Source: Rhodovibrionaceae bacterium (lineage in GTDB: Bacteria; Pseudomonadota; Alphaproteobacteria; Kiloniellales; DSM-21159). From it: a stretch of DNA of 64,000 nucleotides. Below the pieces are notes generated by a model that saw nothing but the letters and a program-made list of their open reading frames with translations, did not search any database and was not told the DNA's origin. Within the stretch, counting starts at the first letter, position 1. The number at the start of each line of letters is the position of its first letter. The position numbers and the translations under genes were made by a program. Positions 26,347 through 34,868 of this stretch are shown here, piece by piece. The DNA lies in NCBI GenBank assembly GCA_028279885.1, contig JANQMX010000037.1, positions 1-64,000 of the forward strand, given 5' to 3'.

Positions 26347-27687
26347 ATGACTAGCTTGACGGAAAGACCAACCAAGGTGAACGAGATTCCCTGTTGCCCG
26401 GTGCTGACGGCAGAGCCCTGCTGCGACCGGCTGACCTTCGACTACCGCCTGATTAATCGCATCGGCGATATTCCCGTCGAGGTCAAGATCAGCGTCTTGT
26501 TCGAGCGCTGCCCCGGGCCCCTGTCCTTGGGTGATCTCGTCTACTCGACGACGCTATTGCCGGGCGAGCGGGTGCGCCTCTTCAGTGCCAGCCGCAAGAA
26601 CCGTTTTACCTTCGATCGCGAGTCCGAGGTGAGCTACCGTCACGAGCAGACCTCGGAAGAGAGCTTCTACATGAGCTCCATGAGCCGCTTTATGTCCGAT
26701 CTGTCGGTGCGGGAGGATATCGACTCCGACCGGTCGAGCTCCGGCTCGTTCAAGACGGACGGCAGCGTTTCCGGTGCGCTCGAGACCTTCTTCTTCGGCC
26801 CCTCGGCCAGCGCCAGCGGTTCGCACAACGCCTCTTCCTCGCTCGACTTTACCCGCGAGCTGCGCAGCCATGCCGAGTCCTCGCATGAGCGTTCGGTCCA
26901 GGCGACGCGTGCGGCGAGCTCGGTTTCCGTCGGTGAAGTGCAGAGCCGCGTTCATGCGGAAGGGGAGTCGGAAAGCACCTTCGAGTCCGCGACCCGCACT
27001 CTCCACAATCCCAACCGCTGTCATGCGGTGACCTACTTCGCCTATCAGATCGACAAGACGCAGATCATTCGTTTCAAGGTGACGGCGATCACCCGGCGCG
27101 TTGTGGATTCGGCTGCCGATAGCAAGGTGGAAGTTCTGCCGCCGCGCTATTCGGGCGACGTTTCGGTCATTCCGCAGGGCGTTTTGGCAACCGACAAACA
27201 GCGTGTCACGGTCGAGTCTGTCGCCCGGGGCAGCGGAGCGGCCGATCGGGCCGGATTGATCTCGACCGGCGGCGATGCGAGCCCGCAGTTCGAAGGGCGG
27301 TTCGTCGGGGCGCAGTCCACTGTCGGGCAGCGCTTCAAGGCAGCGCAGCCGATCTCGCGTGAAGAGCGGGAAAAGGCGCTGAGAGCCGTCGACGAAGAAC
27401 TCGTGTCGGCCGGGCTGCTCGACAAGGTCGGCGGCAACGTCAATCCGAAGCTGGCGGCGGAGCTGTCGTTCGAGATCAAGACCTGCCTGCCGACGCCGGC
27501 CATTCTGGTCAAAGGTTGCCTCGACGACTGTAATGTCTGCGAGCCGGCACTGCAGTCTGAGATCAAGTTGGACCTCACTCGCAAGGAGCTCGAGAACAAG
27601 CTGCTCGCGAAGCAGATCGAGCTGCTCGAGAAGTCGCAGGAGTATCGTTGCTGTCCGGCTGGCGAGGAAGAAGAGGACGACGACTAA
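26347..27687 (+). CDS. Uncharacterised protein with cysteine pairs, Ser-rich centre and acidic tail
   Basis: A 446-residue protein I cannot assign. The ATG at 26347 has AAGGAG five bases upstream, preferred over the ATG one codon earlier. Cysteine pairs open the protein (CC at 16-17 and 25-26), a further group is at 380, 391, 395 and 398 (CLDDCNVC), and another CC at 435-436 precedes an EEEEDDD tail; twelve cysteines in total. Residues about 126-212 are serine-rich and charged, with short repeats like ESSHERSVQAT, so a fibrous or disordered region is likely. Residues 405-432 are heptad-like (coiled coil). The block LLPGERVRLFSASRKNRFTFDRESEVSYRHEQ looks structured. There is no signal peptide or transmembrane helix. 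Confidence 0.85.
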   Translation: MTSLTERPTKVNEIPCCPVLTAEPCCDRLTFDYRLINRIGDIPVEVKISVLFERCPGPLSLGDLVYSTTLLPGERVRLFSASRKNRFTFDRESEVSYRHEQTSEESFYMSSMSRFMSDLSVREDIDSDRSSSGSFKTDGSVSGALETFFFGPSASASGSHNASSSLDFTRELRSHAESSHERSVQATRAASSVSVGEVQSRVHAEGESESTFESATRTLHNPNRCHAVTYFAYQIDKTQIIRFKVTAITRRVVDSAADSKVEVLPPRYSGDVSVIPQGVLATDKQRVTVESVARGSGAADRAGLISTGGDASPQFEGRFVGAQSTVGQRFKAAQPISREEREKALRAVDEELVSAGLLDKVGGNVNPKLAAELSFEIKTCLPTPAILVKGCLDDCNVCEPALQSEIKLDLTRKELENKLLAKQIELLEKSQEYRCCPAGEEEEDDD

Positions 27688-27693
27688 AGCTCG

Positions 27694-27710
27694 GCTCCCC
27701 TTTCGGGAGC
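27694..27710 (+). terminator. Short hairpin after the uncharacterised gene
   Basis: GCTCCC (27694-27699), a CTTTC loop and GGGAGC (27705-27710) lie 6 bp after the stop codon. There is no clear T run, so termination is uncertain. A longer stem follows inside the end of the convergent regulator gene. Confidence 0.4.
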
Positions 27711-27723
27711 ATATCGAGAACGG

Positions 27724-28845
27724 TTAGTCTGGATCAGCGGCGCGCCGGCTTTGTTCGGCGCGCCGCTGAGCCTGCCGATTTGGACTGGGGAAGGAGCGGA
27801 ACTGGAAGGGCACACGCCCTTCCAACTTGTCTTGGGACGGCGATAGTCCGAACCTCTGACGATAAGCGCGAGCGAAGTACTCCCGCGAGGAGAAGCCGCA
27901 GGCGACCGCGACCTCCAGGATGGACAGATCGGTCTGCATGAGGATGCTGCGCGCCCGGTCAAGCCGGACTTCCAGGTAGTACTGTACGGCAGTGACGCCG
28001 GTATGCGCCTTGAACAGGCGCTCGAGTTGCCGTTGCGAGATGCTGGCTCGCTTGGCGATCGCGGCCAGTGGCAGCGGTGCTTCGAGGGTGCGCTCCATGG
28101 CGGCAATGGCCAGGCGCAGCGTATCGGGCATGGCATAGCCGGCCGGTTCATGAGTGGCCGAATCCTGGCCTTCGCTGCCGGCGCGCAAGCGATCATGAAA
28201 GATGTAGCGGGCGGCTGCATTGGCGAGATCGAGCCCGAAGCGTCGGCGGATCATCTCCAAGGCCAGGTCGCTTGAGGCGGTGCCGCCGCAGCAGGTCAGC
28301 CGCCCATCGTCGATGACGAAAAGATCCTCGGTGACCTCCAGTTCGGGAAAGAGCTCTCGGCAAGCGGCGATATGCTCGTAGTGCACGGTTGCCTGCCGCC
28401 CCGCCAAAAGTCCGGCGAAAGCCAAGACGAAGGCGCCGGTATCGATCGCGCCGAGTGCCGCACCTTGCCTGGTGTGCTGCTTGAGCCAGTCGAACAGTCG
28501 CCGGTCGCAATAGGCCTCCGGCGCCCAGCTCGCGCTGACGATGACGTAGTCGTAGCGCCCCACAGAGTCGTCCAGTGTGCGCGTGCCTGCGATCTCCAAG
28601 CCGTTGCTAGCTGACAGCGGCCCCCCGCTAAGCGAGATCATGTCCCAGTCATAGAGTGTATTGCCGGTCAGGTAGTTCGCCGCACGGAAGGGGTCCAGGA
28701 AGGCCATGGTCGCAAGCGCGTTGAAGGCCGGCAACAGGAGGACGGCGATTGAGGTGCTGTCTTGAGCCTGGCGCTGTTGTGGGAGCCTTGGCTTGCCTGT
28801 ACCGGCGCCTTCCATTTGCTGTCTGGCGGAAAAATTCCTGTTCAT
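27724..28845 (-). CDS. GlxA-type transcriptional regulator (DJ-1/PfpI plus AraC domains)
   Basis: A 373-residue regulator. Residues about 33-195 are a DJ-1/PfpI-like ligand-binding domain (IAVLLLPAFNALATMAFLDPFRAANYL, GAIDTGAFVLAFAGLL), and residues about 240-345 carry the AraC DNA-binding domain with two helix-turn-helix motifs (LAAIAKRASISQRQLERLF and ILEVAVACGFSSREYFARAYRQRFG). The group includes GbdR, CdhR and ArgR, which sense glycine betaine, carnitine or arginine. It is transcribed divergently from the choline-sulfatase cluster, so it most likely controls that cluster. Its C-terminal 30 residues are polar and contain a strong inverted repeat at DNA level. Confidence 0.9.
   Translation of the reverse strand: MNRNFSARQQMEGAGTGKPRLPQQRQAQDSTSIAVLLLPAFNALATMAFLDPFRAANYLTGNTLYDWDMISLSGGPLSASNGLEIAGTRTLDDSVGRYDYVIVSASWAPEAYCDRRLFDWLKQHTRQGAALGAIDTGAFVLAFAGLLAGRQATVHYEHIAACRELFPELEVTEDLFVIDDGRLTCCGGTASSDLALEMIRRRFGLDLANAAARYIFHDRLRAGSEGQDSATHEPAGYAMPDTLRLAIAAMERTLEAPLPLAAIAKRASISQRQLERLFKAHTGVTAVQYYLEVRLDRARSILMQTDLSILEVAVACGFSSREYFARAYRQRFGLSPSQDKLEGRVPFQFRSFPSPNRQAQRRAEQSRRAADPD
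27735..27768. repeat. 13-bp perfect inverted repeat in the 3' end of the regulator gene
   Basis: CAGCGGCGCGCCG (27735-27747) and CGGCGCGCCGCTG (27756-27768) pair perfectly around an 8-base GCTTTGTT loop. It lies 4 codons before the regulator stop and downstream of the convergent uncharacterised gene. Its GC-rich stem could form a bidirectional transcription-slowing hairpin, though there is no T run on either side. Confidence 0.75.
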
Positions 28846-28909
28846 GGCGAAAATATACAGGTCTTCGCAGAAATCCGGAAGAGACTGAGGGTCTTAACCG
28901 GAGGCCGGC

Positions 28910-30430
28910 ATGGCAAGGAAAGGGCAGCAGCCGAACGTTGTGCTGATCATGGCCGATCAGCTCGCGCCGCACTTCTTGCCTTGCTACGGACACCCTGTGG
29001 TCAAGGCGCCGACGATCGCGCGACTGGCCGATGAAGGGGTCGTGTTCGACGCCGCCTACACCAATTCGCCGCTCTGTGCGCCGTCGCGCTTTTCCATGAT
29101 GAGCGGTCGCCTACCCTCCAAGATTGCCGCCTGGGACAATGCCGTCGAATTCCCCGCTGAGATACCGACCTTCGCCCACTACCTCGCGGCCGAAGGCTAT
29201 CGCTGTTGTCTCAGCGGCAAGATGCACTTCGTTGGTCCCGACCAGCTGCATGGCTTCGATGCCCGCCTGACCACCGATGTCTATCCGGCCGACTTCACCT
29301 GGCATCCGGAGTGGGATAGGCCGGGCGAGCGACTCGACTGGTACCACACCATGGACGTCGTGCTGCAGGCCGGCGTCTGCACGCGCTCCCTCTACCTCGA
29401 CTATGACGACGAGGCGGTTTTCCACGCGAAGCGCTACCTCTTCGAACGAGCGCGGGCGGATGACGGCACGCCCTTCCTGCTCACGCTTGCCATGATCCAG
29501 CCGCACGATCCCTACCTCTGCCGGCAGGAGACCTGGGACCTCTACAAAGACGAAGACATCGATCTGCCGAAGACGCCCCATGGCAGCGTCGCCGAGGATC
29601 CGCATTCGGCGCGCCTGCGCCAGGTCTACGGCGCCAGAGAGATCGACCTCGACGACGCGACACTGCGCCGGGCCCGTCGCGCCTACTACGGGTCGATCTT
29701 CGATGTCGACCGCAAGATTGCCGAGGTCTTGCAGGCCCTGGAGGAGGCGGGCTTCGCCGACAACACGGTGATCATCTTCACCGCCGACCACGGGGACATG
29801 CTTGGAGAGCGAGGGCTCTGGTTCAAGATGAGTTTCTTCGAGCATTCAGCGCGAGTGCCGCTGATCGTTCATGCGCCGAAACGCTTTGCCCCGCGCCGGG
29901 TTGCTGCCGCCGTGTCGCTGGTCGATCTCTTGCCGGCCTTCGTTGAGTTGGCGCGCGACGGGGATGCCGGTGACTACGCGACGCCTCTGGAGGGCCGCTC
30001 CCTGCTGCCCCACCTTGCGGGTAGCGACGGCCATGACGAGGTGATCGGCGAGTACTACGGCGAAGGAACGCAAGAGCCGATCTTCATGGTCCGGCGCGGC
30101 AGCCGTAAGTTCATACGGGCGGACAGAGACCCGGATCAGCTCTACGATCTGGATAGCGACCCACAGGAGACGCGCAACTTGGCGTCCGAGCCTGCTGAGC
30201 GCGTCACCGTTGAGCGGCTGCGGCAGGAGATTGCCGCGACCTACGACACGGCCGCGCTCAAGCGGGCGGTGCTGGAGAGCCAGAGTCGCCGCCGGCTGCT
30301 GCAGGGCGTGATGCTTAAGCAAGGCATCTCATGGGACTACCAGCCACAGCAAGACGCTGCGCGCGCTTACGTGCGCAACAACCAACCGATCTACGAGCTG
30401 GAGAAGAAGGGCCGCTTCCCGCGCTGCTAG
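28910..30430 (+). CDS. betC: Choline sulfatase
   Basis: A 506-residue type I sulfatase that hydrolyses choline-O-sulfate to choline and sulfate. The formylglycine signature is CAPSR (Cys56 to Arg60), which must be oxidised by a separate maturase not seen here. Metal-binding motifs are LIMADQLAP near the N-terminus and TADHGDMLGERG near 285. The C-terminal tail WDYQPQQDAARAYVRN and the RFPRC end match BetC, whose tail completes the active site of the neighbouring subunit. It opens a cluster with a Rieske oxygenase, two SDRs and a carnitine-dehydrogenase-like enzyme, and is divergent from a GlxA-type regulator. Confidence 0.93.
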   Translation: MARKGQQPNVVLIMADQLAPHFLPCYGHPVVKAPTIARLADEGVVFDAAYTNSPLCAPSRFSMMSGRLPSKIAAWDNAVEFPAEIPTFAHYLAAEGYRCCLSGKMHFVGPDQLHGFDARLTTDVYPADFTWHPEWDRPGERLDWYHTMDVVLQAGVCTRSLYLDYDDEAVFHAKRYLFERARADDGTPFLLTLAMIQPHDPYLCRQETWDLYKDEDIDLPKTPHGSVAEDPHSARLRQVYGAREIDLDDATLRRARRAYYGSIFDVDRKIAEVLQALEEAGFADNTVIIFTADHGDMLGERGLWFKMSFFEHSARVPLIVHAPKRFAPRRVAAAVSLVDLLPAFVELARDGDAGDYATPLEGRSLLPHLAGSDGHDEVIGEYYGEGTQEPIFMVRRGSRKFIRADRDPDQLYDLDSDPQETRNLASEPAERVTVERLRQEIAATYDTAALKRAVLESQSRRRLLQGVMLKQGISWDYQPQQDAARAYVRNNQPIYELEKKGRFPRC

Positions 30431-30464
30431 CGCGCGAGAGCCCGGGCGAGACAAGGGAGACGAG

Positions 30465-31611
30465 GTGAGTATGGAAAGGCTGAGCCGGGAAGACCTGGAG
30501 AAGGTCGGCAAGGGATTCGACCCTGTCGCGGCCCGCTCCTGGTCGCTCAACACCGAGTGCTATCGGTCCCCGAAGTTCCTCGAAGTCGAGCGGACGGAGA
30601 TCTTCCGTAAGAGCTGGCAGTTCCTCTGCCACGAAGAGAGGCTGCGACAGCCGGGCAGCTACGTCACCGGCGACATTCAGGGTCAGAGCATCTTCGCGAC
30701 CCGCGATGCGGACGGTGAACTGCGTGCCTTCTACAACGTCTGTAAGCATCGCGGCCATGAGCTGTTGCAGGGCGAGGGGCGGACGAAGATGATCACCTGC
30801 CCCCTATCACGCCTGGGCCTACAGGCTCGACGGAACGCTCTACTCGGCGCGCCACTGCGAGATGGTCGAGAACTTCGAGAAGGGGCAGATCCGCCTGACG
30901 CCCGTTCGCGTCGAGGTCTTCTGCCATCTGGTGTTCGTCAACCTCGACCCCGATGCGCCGTCCCTGGCGGAGCAGTCGGGCGCTCTTGCCAATGAGATCC
31001 TGGGCTACGCGCCGGACATCGGCGAGCTGACCTTCGCGCACCGCCTGACCTACCGCATTCAGGCCAACTGGAAGGCCGTCGTCGACAACTTCCTGGAGTG
31101 CTACCACTGCGCGGTCGCGCACAAGGACTTCGTTACCCTGGTGGAGATGGAGACCTATAAGGTGACGACCCACGGGATCTACTCCAGCCACATGGCGAAG
31201 GCCGGGCGTCAGGACAATAAGGCCTACGATATCGAGGACGCCAGCGTGACCGATCATGCGGTCTGGTATCTTTGGCCCAACACCACGCTGATGCGCTATC
31301 CCGGCCGCGGCAACTTCATGGTCTGGCGCTTTATCCCGCTCGGCCCGGAAGAGACCTACGAGGAGTTCGATTTCTTCCTCGAAACGGGCACGCCGAACGA
31401 GGCCGAGCGGGAAGCCATCCGTTTCGTCGACGAGGTCTTGCAGCCGGAAGACATCGGGTTGGTCGAAAGCGTGCAGCGCGGCATGCGCACGCCAGCCTTC
31501 CAGCAGGGCCGCTACGTGGTCGACGCCGAAGGTTCGGGCATGAGCGAACATGCGGTGCATCACTTCCACGGCATGGTGCTCGATGCCTATCGCCGAGCCG
31601 CCGCGCCATGA
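30465..31611 (+). pseudogene. Rieske non-haem iron oxygenase, alpha subunit, one-base frameshift
   Basis: Two overlapping frames together form one aromatic-ring-hydroxylating-type oxygenase of about 380 residues. Frame 1 (from GTG 30465 or ATG 30471) reads to CKHRGHELLQ, the first Rieske pair. At 30800-30804 a run of five Cs shifts the frame; with four Cs the sequence would continue as ITCPYHAWAYRLDGTLYS, the second Rieske pair, then ARHCEMVENFEKGQ. The second part holds the mononuclear iron site, DNFLECYHCAVAHKDF. The best match by context is a quaternary-ammonium demethylase such as glycine-betaine or carnitine oxygenase. No reductase gene is adjacent. If the C run is a sequencing artefact the enzyme is intact; if real, only non-functional fragments result. 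Confidence 0.85.
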
Positions 31612-32381
31612 GCGAGGTTGCGCAGGGCCACTTGGCGGGTCGGGTCGCTGTGGTGACCGGCGGCTGTGGCGGTATCGGCCAGGCCATCTGCGCCCGTTTT
31701 GCCAAAGAAGGCGCCAAAGTCTACGCCGCCGACATCTCGGATGATGGCATGGGCGAGGAAGGCGCGGTCACCTTCCACCGCACCGATGTGACAAGCGAAG
31801 ACAGCGTTTCTGCGCTGATGACTGCAATTGATGATAACGATGGCAAGCTTGACGTTCTGGTCAACGCCGCCGGCATCGAGATTGAGAAGACGGTCGAGGA
31901 GACCTCGCTTGAGGACTGGAATCGGATCTTCGCGATCAACGTCACCGGGATGTTCCTGACCTCGAAGCACGCGCTACCACTCATGCGTAAGGCGGGCGGC
32001 GGCTCGATCGTAAACTTCGGCTCCTACGACGGCTTCATCGCCGACCCGAGCCTCGCGGCCTACTGCGCCACGAAGGGCGCGGTGCATGCCCTGACCCGGG
32101 CCATGGCCTGCGATCACGGGCCGGAGAACATCCGCGTCAACGCGGTCTGCCCTGGCTACATCGACACACCCATGCTGCAGAGCTTCTGCGGTAGCGCCGG
32201 CGATATCGAGAGTCTGAAAAGCGAGGTGCGGCATATCCATCCGCTGCGGCGCTACGGCACGCCCGAGGACGTGGCAAACCTGGTCAACTGGCTGGCGGGC
32301 GATGAGGCGCGCTATGCCTCCGGCCAGCTTTGGGTGCTTGACGGAGGCCTGACCGCCCAGGCCCAGCAGATGCGGCTATAA
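31608..32381 (+). CDS. SDR-family NAD(P)-dependent oxidoreductase (1)
   Basis: A 257-residue short-chain dehydrogenase. The dinucleotide motif is VVTGGCGGIGQAI (about residues 15-27), the NAG-type motif is VLVNAAGIEIEKTVEE, the catalytic serine is in NFGSYDGF, and the Tyr-x3-Lys is AAYCATKGAV. The ATG shares bases with the Rieske stop (ATGA overlap), so translation is coupled. It is highly similar in motif layout to the next gene, including EIEKTVEE against QIEKTVAE. The likely substrate is an alcohol or aldehyde from oxidative demethylation or side-chain oxidation of a quaternary ammonium compound, which is inference. Confidence 0.9.
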   Translation: MSEVAQGHLAGRVAVVTGGCGGIGQAICARFAKEGAKVYAADISDDGMGEEGAVTFHRTDVTSEDSVSALMTAIDDNDGKLDVLVNAAGIEIEKTVEETSLEDWNRIFAINVTGMFLTSKHALPLMRKAGGGSIVNFGSYDGFIADPSLAAYCATKGAVHALTRAMACDHGPENIRVNAVCPGYIDTPMLQSFCGSAGDIESLKSEVRHIHPLRRYGTPEDVANLVNWLAGDEARYASGQLWVLDGGLTAQAQQMRL

Positions 32382-32384
32382 ACG

Positions 32385-33152
32385 ATGGCCAAGGGACTAG
32401 AGGGGAAGCGTGCACTCGTTACGGGCGGCAGCCGCGGTATCGGGCGCTCGATCGTCGAGGCCTTCATGGAGGAAGGCGCCCAGGTGCTGACCTGCGGCCG
32501 CAACAGCACGCCAACCGATCTTCCGCTGGGGGTAGCGTGGCACTCGGCTGATGTCAGCGACCGGCAGCAGGCGGAAGAACTGGTTGCGGTGACGCAGGCG
32601 CAATTGGGGGGTATCGACATCCTGGTCAACAACGCCGGGGTTCAGATCGAAAAGACCGTGGCGGAGAGCAGCGACGAGGACTGGGAGCGGCTGATGGGCG
32701 TCAACGCCAAGGCTGTGTTCCAGCTTTGCCGCAGCGTCATTCCGGTCATGGCCGGGCAGGGCGGCGGGGCGATCATCAACATCGGCTCGATCAGCGCCAG
32801 CCATGCCGACCCCAAGATGGCGCTCTACAACGCCTCCAAGGCTTTCGTTCAGGGATTGACCCGCTCCATCGCCGTCGACCATGGACCCCAGGGCATCCGC
32901 TGCAACGCCATCGCGCCCGGCTGGATCCTGACGGAGATGGCGGACTCTGCCTTCGATCTGGCACGCGATCCCGCCGCGGCGCGGGCCGATGCGGCGGCGC
33001 GGCATCCGGTCGGGAGGCTCGGAACGCCGGACGACATCGCACAAGCGGCCGTCTGGCTTGCCTCGGCCGAGGCCGCCTTCGTCAACGGCCAGACGATCAC
33101 GGTCGACGGCGGCCTGGTCGCGGCTTCGCCGCTCAGGCCCGAGTTGTTTTAG
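32385..33152 (+). CDS. SDR-family NAD(P)-dependent oxidoreductase (2)
   Basis: A 255-residue short-chain dehydrogenase starting three bases after the previous stop. It contains ALVTGGSRGIGRSI, ILVNNAGVQIEKTVAE, the catalytic serine in NIGSISASHA, and YNASK as the catalytic Tyr-x3-Lys. The end VNGQTITVDGGLVAAS is typical of glucose/ribitol-dehydrogenase-like SDRs. Paired SDRs of this type in one operon often carry out sequential oxidation, or one is specific for each stereoisomer. The two copies probably arose by old duplication. Confidence 0.9.
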   Translation: MAKGLEGKRALVTGGSRGIGRSIVEAFMEEGAQVLTCGRNSTPTDLPLGVAWHSADVSDRQQAEELVAVTQAQLGGIDILVNNAGVQIEKTVAESSDEDWERLMGVNAKAVFQLCRSVIPVMAGQGGGAIINIGSISASHADPKMALYNASKAFVQGLTRSIAVDHGPQGIRCNAIAPGWILTEMADSAFDLARDPAAARADAAARHPVGRLGTPDDIAQAAVWLASAEAAFVNGQTITVDGGLVAASPLRPELF

Positions 33153-33164
33153 GAGGAGCTTTCC

Positions 33165-34100
33165 ATGACCGCCTTTCCCGAGACGGTGGAGCGCGTTGGT
33201 ATCGTCGGTGCCGGCGTGATCGGCGCAAGCTGGGCCAGCCTCTTTCTGGCGGCCGGCAAGGAGGTCGAGCTCTTCGATCCTGCATCCAACGCCGAGGAGG
33301 ACACGCGCCGCTACATCGAGACCGCTTGGCCCAGCCTCAACCAGCTGGGGCTCGTGACGGCCGGCGCGTCACCGGAGCGTATCCGCTTCGTTGGCGATGT
33401 GGCGAGTGCCGTGGCCGAGGCACAGTTCGTGCAGGAGAGCGTGCCGGAACGTCTCGAGGTGAAGCATGAGATCTACGGTCAGATCGAGGCTGCCCTGCCG
33501 CCGGACGCCTTGGTCGCCACCAGCTCCTCCGGCCTGCTGCTGAGCGACCTGCAAGCCTCTTGGCGCGATCCGAGCCGGATTGTTCTAGGGCATCCCTTCA
33601 ATCCTCCACATTTGATCCCGCTGGTCGAACTGCTCGGCAACGAGCGGACCGCGCTTGGGGCGCTCGACTTCGCCCGAGCGGTCTACGAAGGCTGCGGCAA
33701 GGTGACGATCCGCGTGAACAAGGAAGTGCCGGGCCATGTCGCCAATCGCCTGCAGGCCGCTTTGTGGCGGGAGGCGATCGACTTGGTCCTTCAGGGCGTC
33801 GCGAGCGTCGAAGACGTCGACAAGGCGGTGACGGCGGGGCCTGGTCTGCGCTGGTCGGTCATGGGGCCGCACATGCTGTTCAGTCTCGGGAGCGGTGGTG
33901 CCGGCATGGAGGGATTCTGCGCCCGCTACGGCGACAGCTTTCATCGCTGGTGGGACAGCATGAACGCGCCGCGGTTGGACGAGGAGGCAGGGCGTGTTTT
34001 GAGCGAAGGGATAATCGAGGAGGAGCGGGGTCGGAGTTTCGCCGAACTCGCTGCCGAGCGCGACCGCAAGCTGATTGCTGCTCTCAGAGCCTTGGCCTGA
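33165..34100 (+). CDS. L-carnitine dehydrogenase-like 3-hydroxyacyl-CoA dehydrogenase family enzyme
   Basis: A 311-residue NAD-dependent dehydrogenase. The N-terminal Rossmann motif is VGIVGAGVIGASWASLF, the active-site segment is VLGHPFNPPHLIPLVELLG, and GPGLRWSVMGPHMLFSLGSGGAGM is typical of carnitine dehydrogenases and L-gulonate 3-dehydrogenases. Carnitine dehydrogenase oxidises L-carnitine to 3-dehydrocarnitine; other members use related 3-hydroxy acids. It lacks the C-terminal thioesterase fusion found in some carnitine dehydrogenases. It closes the choline-sulfatase cluster and abuts the convergent marC gene without any gap. Confidence 0.83.
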   Translation: MTAFPETVERVGIVGAGVIGASWASLFLAAGKEVELFDPASNAEEDTRRYIETAWPSLNQLGLVTAGASPERIRFVGDVASAVAEAQFVQESVPERLEVKHEIYGQIEAALPPDALVATSSSGLLLSDLQASWRDPSRIVLGHPFNPPHLIPLVELLGNERTALGALDFARAVYEGCGKVTIRVNKEVPGHVANRLQAALWREAIDLVLQGVASVEDVDKAVTAGPGLRWSVMGPHMLFSLGSGGAGMEGFCARYGDSFHRWWDSMNAPRLDEEAGRVLSEGIIEEERGRSFAELAAERDRKLIAALRALA

Positions 34101-34721
34101 TCAGCTTGTCAGACCGCTGGCCAACAAGGCGTCGCGCACGTTGTCGACAGCGACGGCGGCGAGGATCAGGCCCATCACTCGACTGAGGATGCTGGCGCCG
34201 GAGATGCCGATCACGCGGTTGATAAAGCCCGCCGCCAGCATGAGGATCAAGGCGCCCAGAATGACCAGCATCACCACTCCGGTCGTGATGGCCTGCTCGG
34301 TAATGCTGTAGCGGTTGTTGTCGGTCAGCACGACCACCGCCAACATGGCGCCGGGCGACGCCAAAGAAGGCACGGCCAGCGGAAAGACCGCCACGTCCTC
34401 CTTGCTTGGCCGGTTCTCGGACAGCTCGCTCTCAGGCTTGCCGGGGCCGAAGATCATCTGCAGTGCGAAGAGGAAAAGCACGATCCCTCCGGCAATCTGG
34501 AAGGAGACCAGAGAGATCTCCAGCGCTTCGAGCAGCAATTGCCCGCCGACGATAAAGGCAAGCAGGATGAGTGCCGAGATAAGGGCGGCACGAAACGCGA
34601 CGCCGCGGCGCTCCTTGCTCGACATGGTGGCGGTCACGGCGATGAAGACGGGGACCGTGCCGATGGGATCGACCACCACCCAAACGGTTACAAACTCCCT
34701 GATGTAGTCGTCGATCGTCAT
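34101..34721 (-). CDS. MarC/UPF0056 family membrane protein
   Basis: A 206-residue protein with six hydrophobic segments. The N-terminal VWVVVDPIGTVPVFIAVTATMS and the central PLAVPSLASPGAMLAVVVLTDN blocks are the family hallmarks. Despite the name, a multiple-antibiotic-resistance role for MarC is not supported for the family, and its function is unknown. The gene is convergent with the carnitine-dehydrogenase-like gene: the stop codons touch. Confidence 0.88.
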   Translation of the reverse strand: MTIDDYIREFVTVWVVVDPIGTVPVFIAVTATMSSKERRGVAFRAALISALILLAFIVGGQLLLEALEISLVSFQIAGGIVLFLFALQMIFGPGKPESELSENRPSKEDVAVFPLAVPSLASPGAMLAVVVLTDNNRYSITEQAITTGVVMLVILGALILMLAAGFINRVIGISGASILSRVMGLILAAVAVDNVRDALLASGLTS

Positions 34722-34868
34722 GTCGTTGGCCTGGCTGGGCGGCTCGAAGTTAAGACCGTGCAGTGTCGACGGCCAAGATGCCGATCTGCAACGACTATTA
34801 CCACAAAAATGCTGTTGCTCTTTGGTCCAGGCAGGCAGCGCAGGGGCTCTGAAAAGGGAGCTCCCCCG

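Noticed and set aside
25898..26347. Two short plus-strand ORFs (63 and 82 codons) in the 523-bp gap
   Set aside because: They lack a ribosome-binding site and any motif, and their composition is that of random GC-rich frames.
30798..30812. Programmed ribosomal frameshift in the Rieske gene
   Set aside because: The C run has no slippery heptamer followed by a visible stem or pseudoknot, and such control is not known for this family, so a mutation or sequencing error is more likely.
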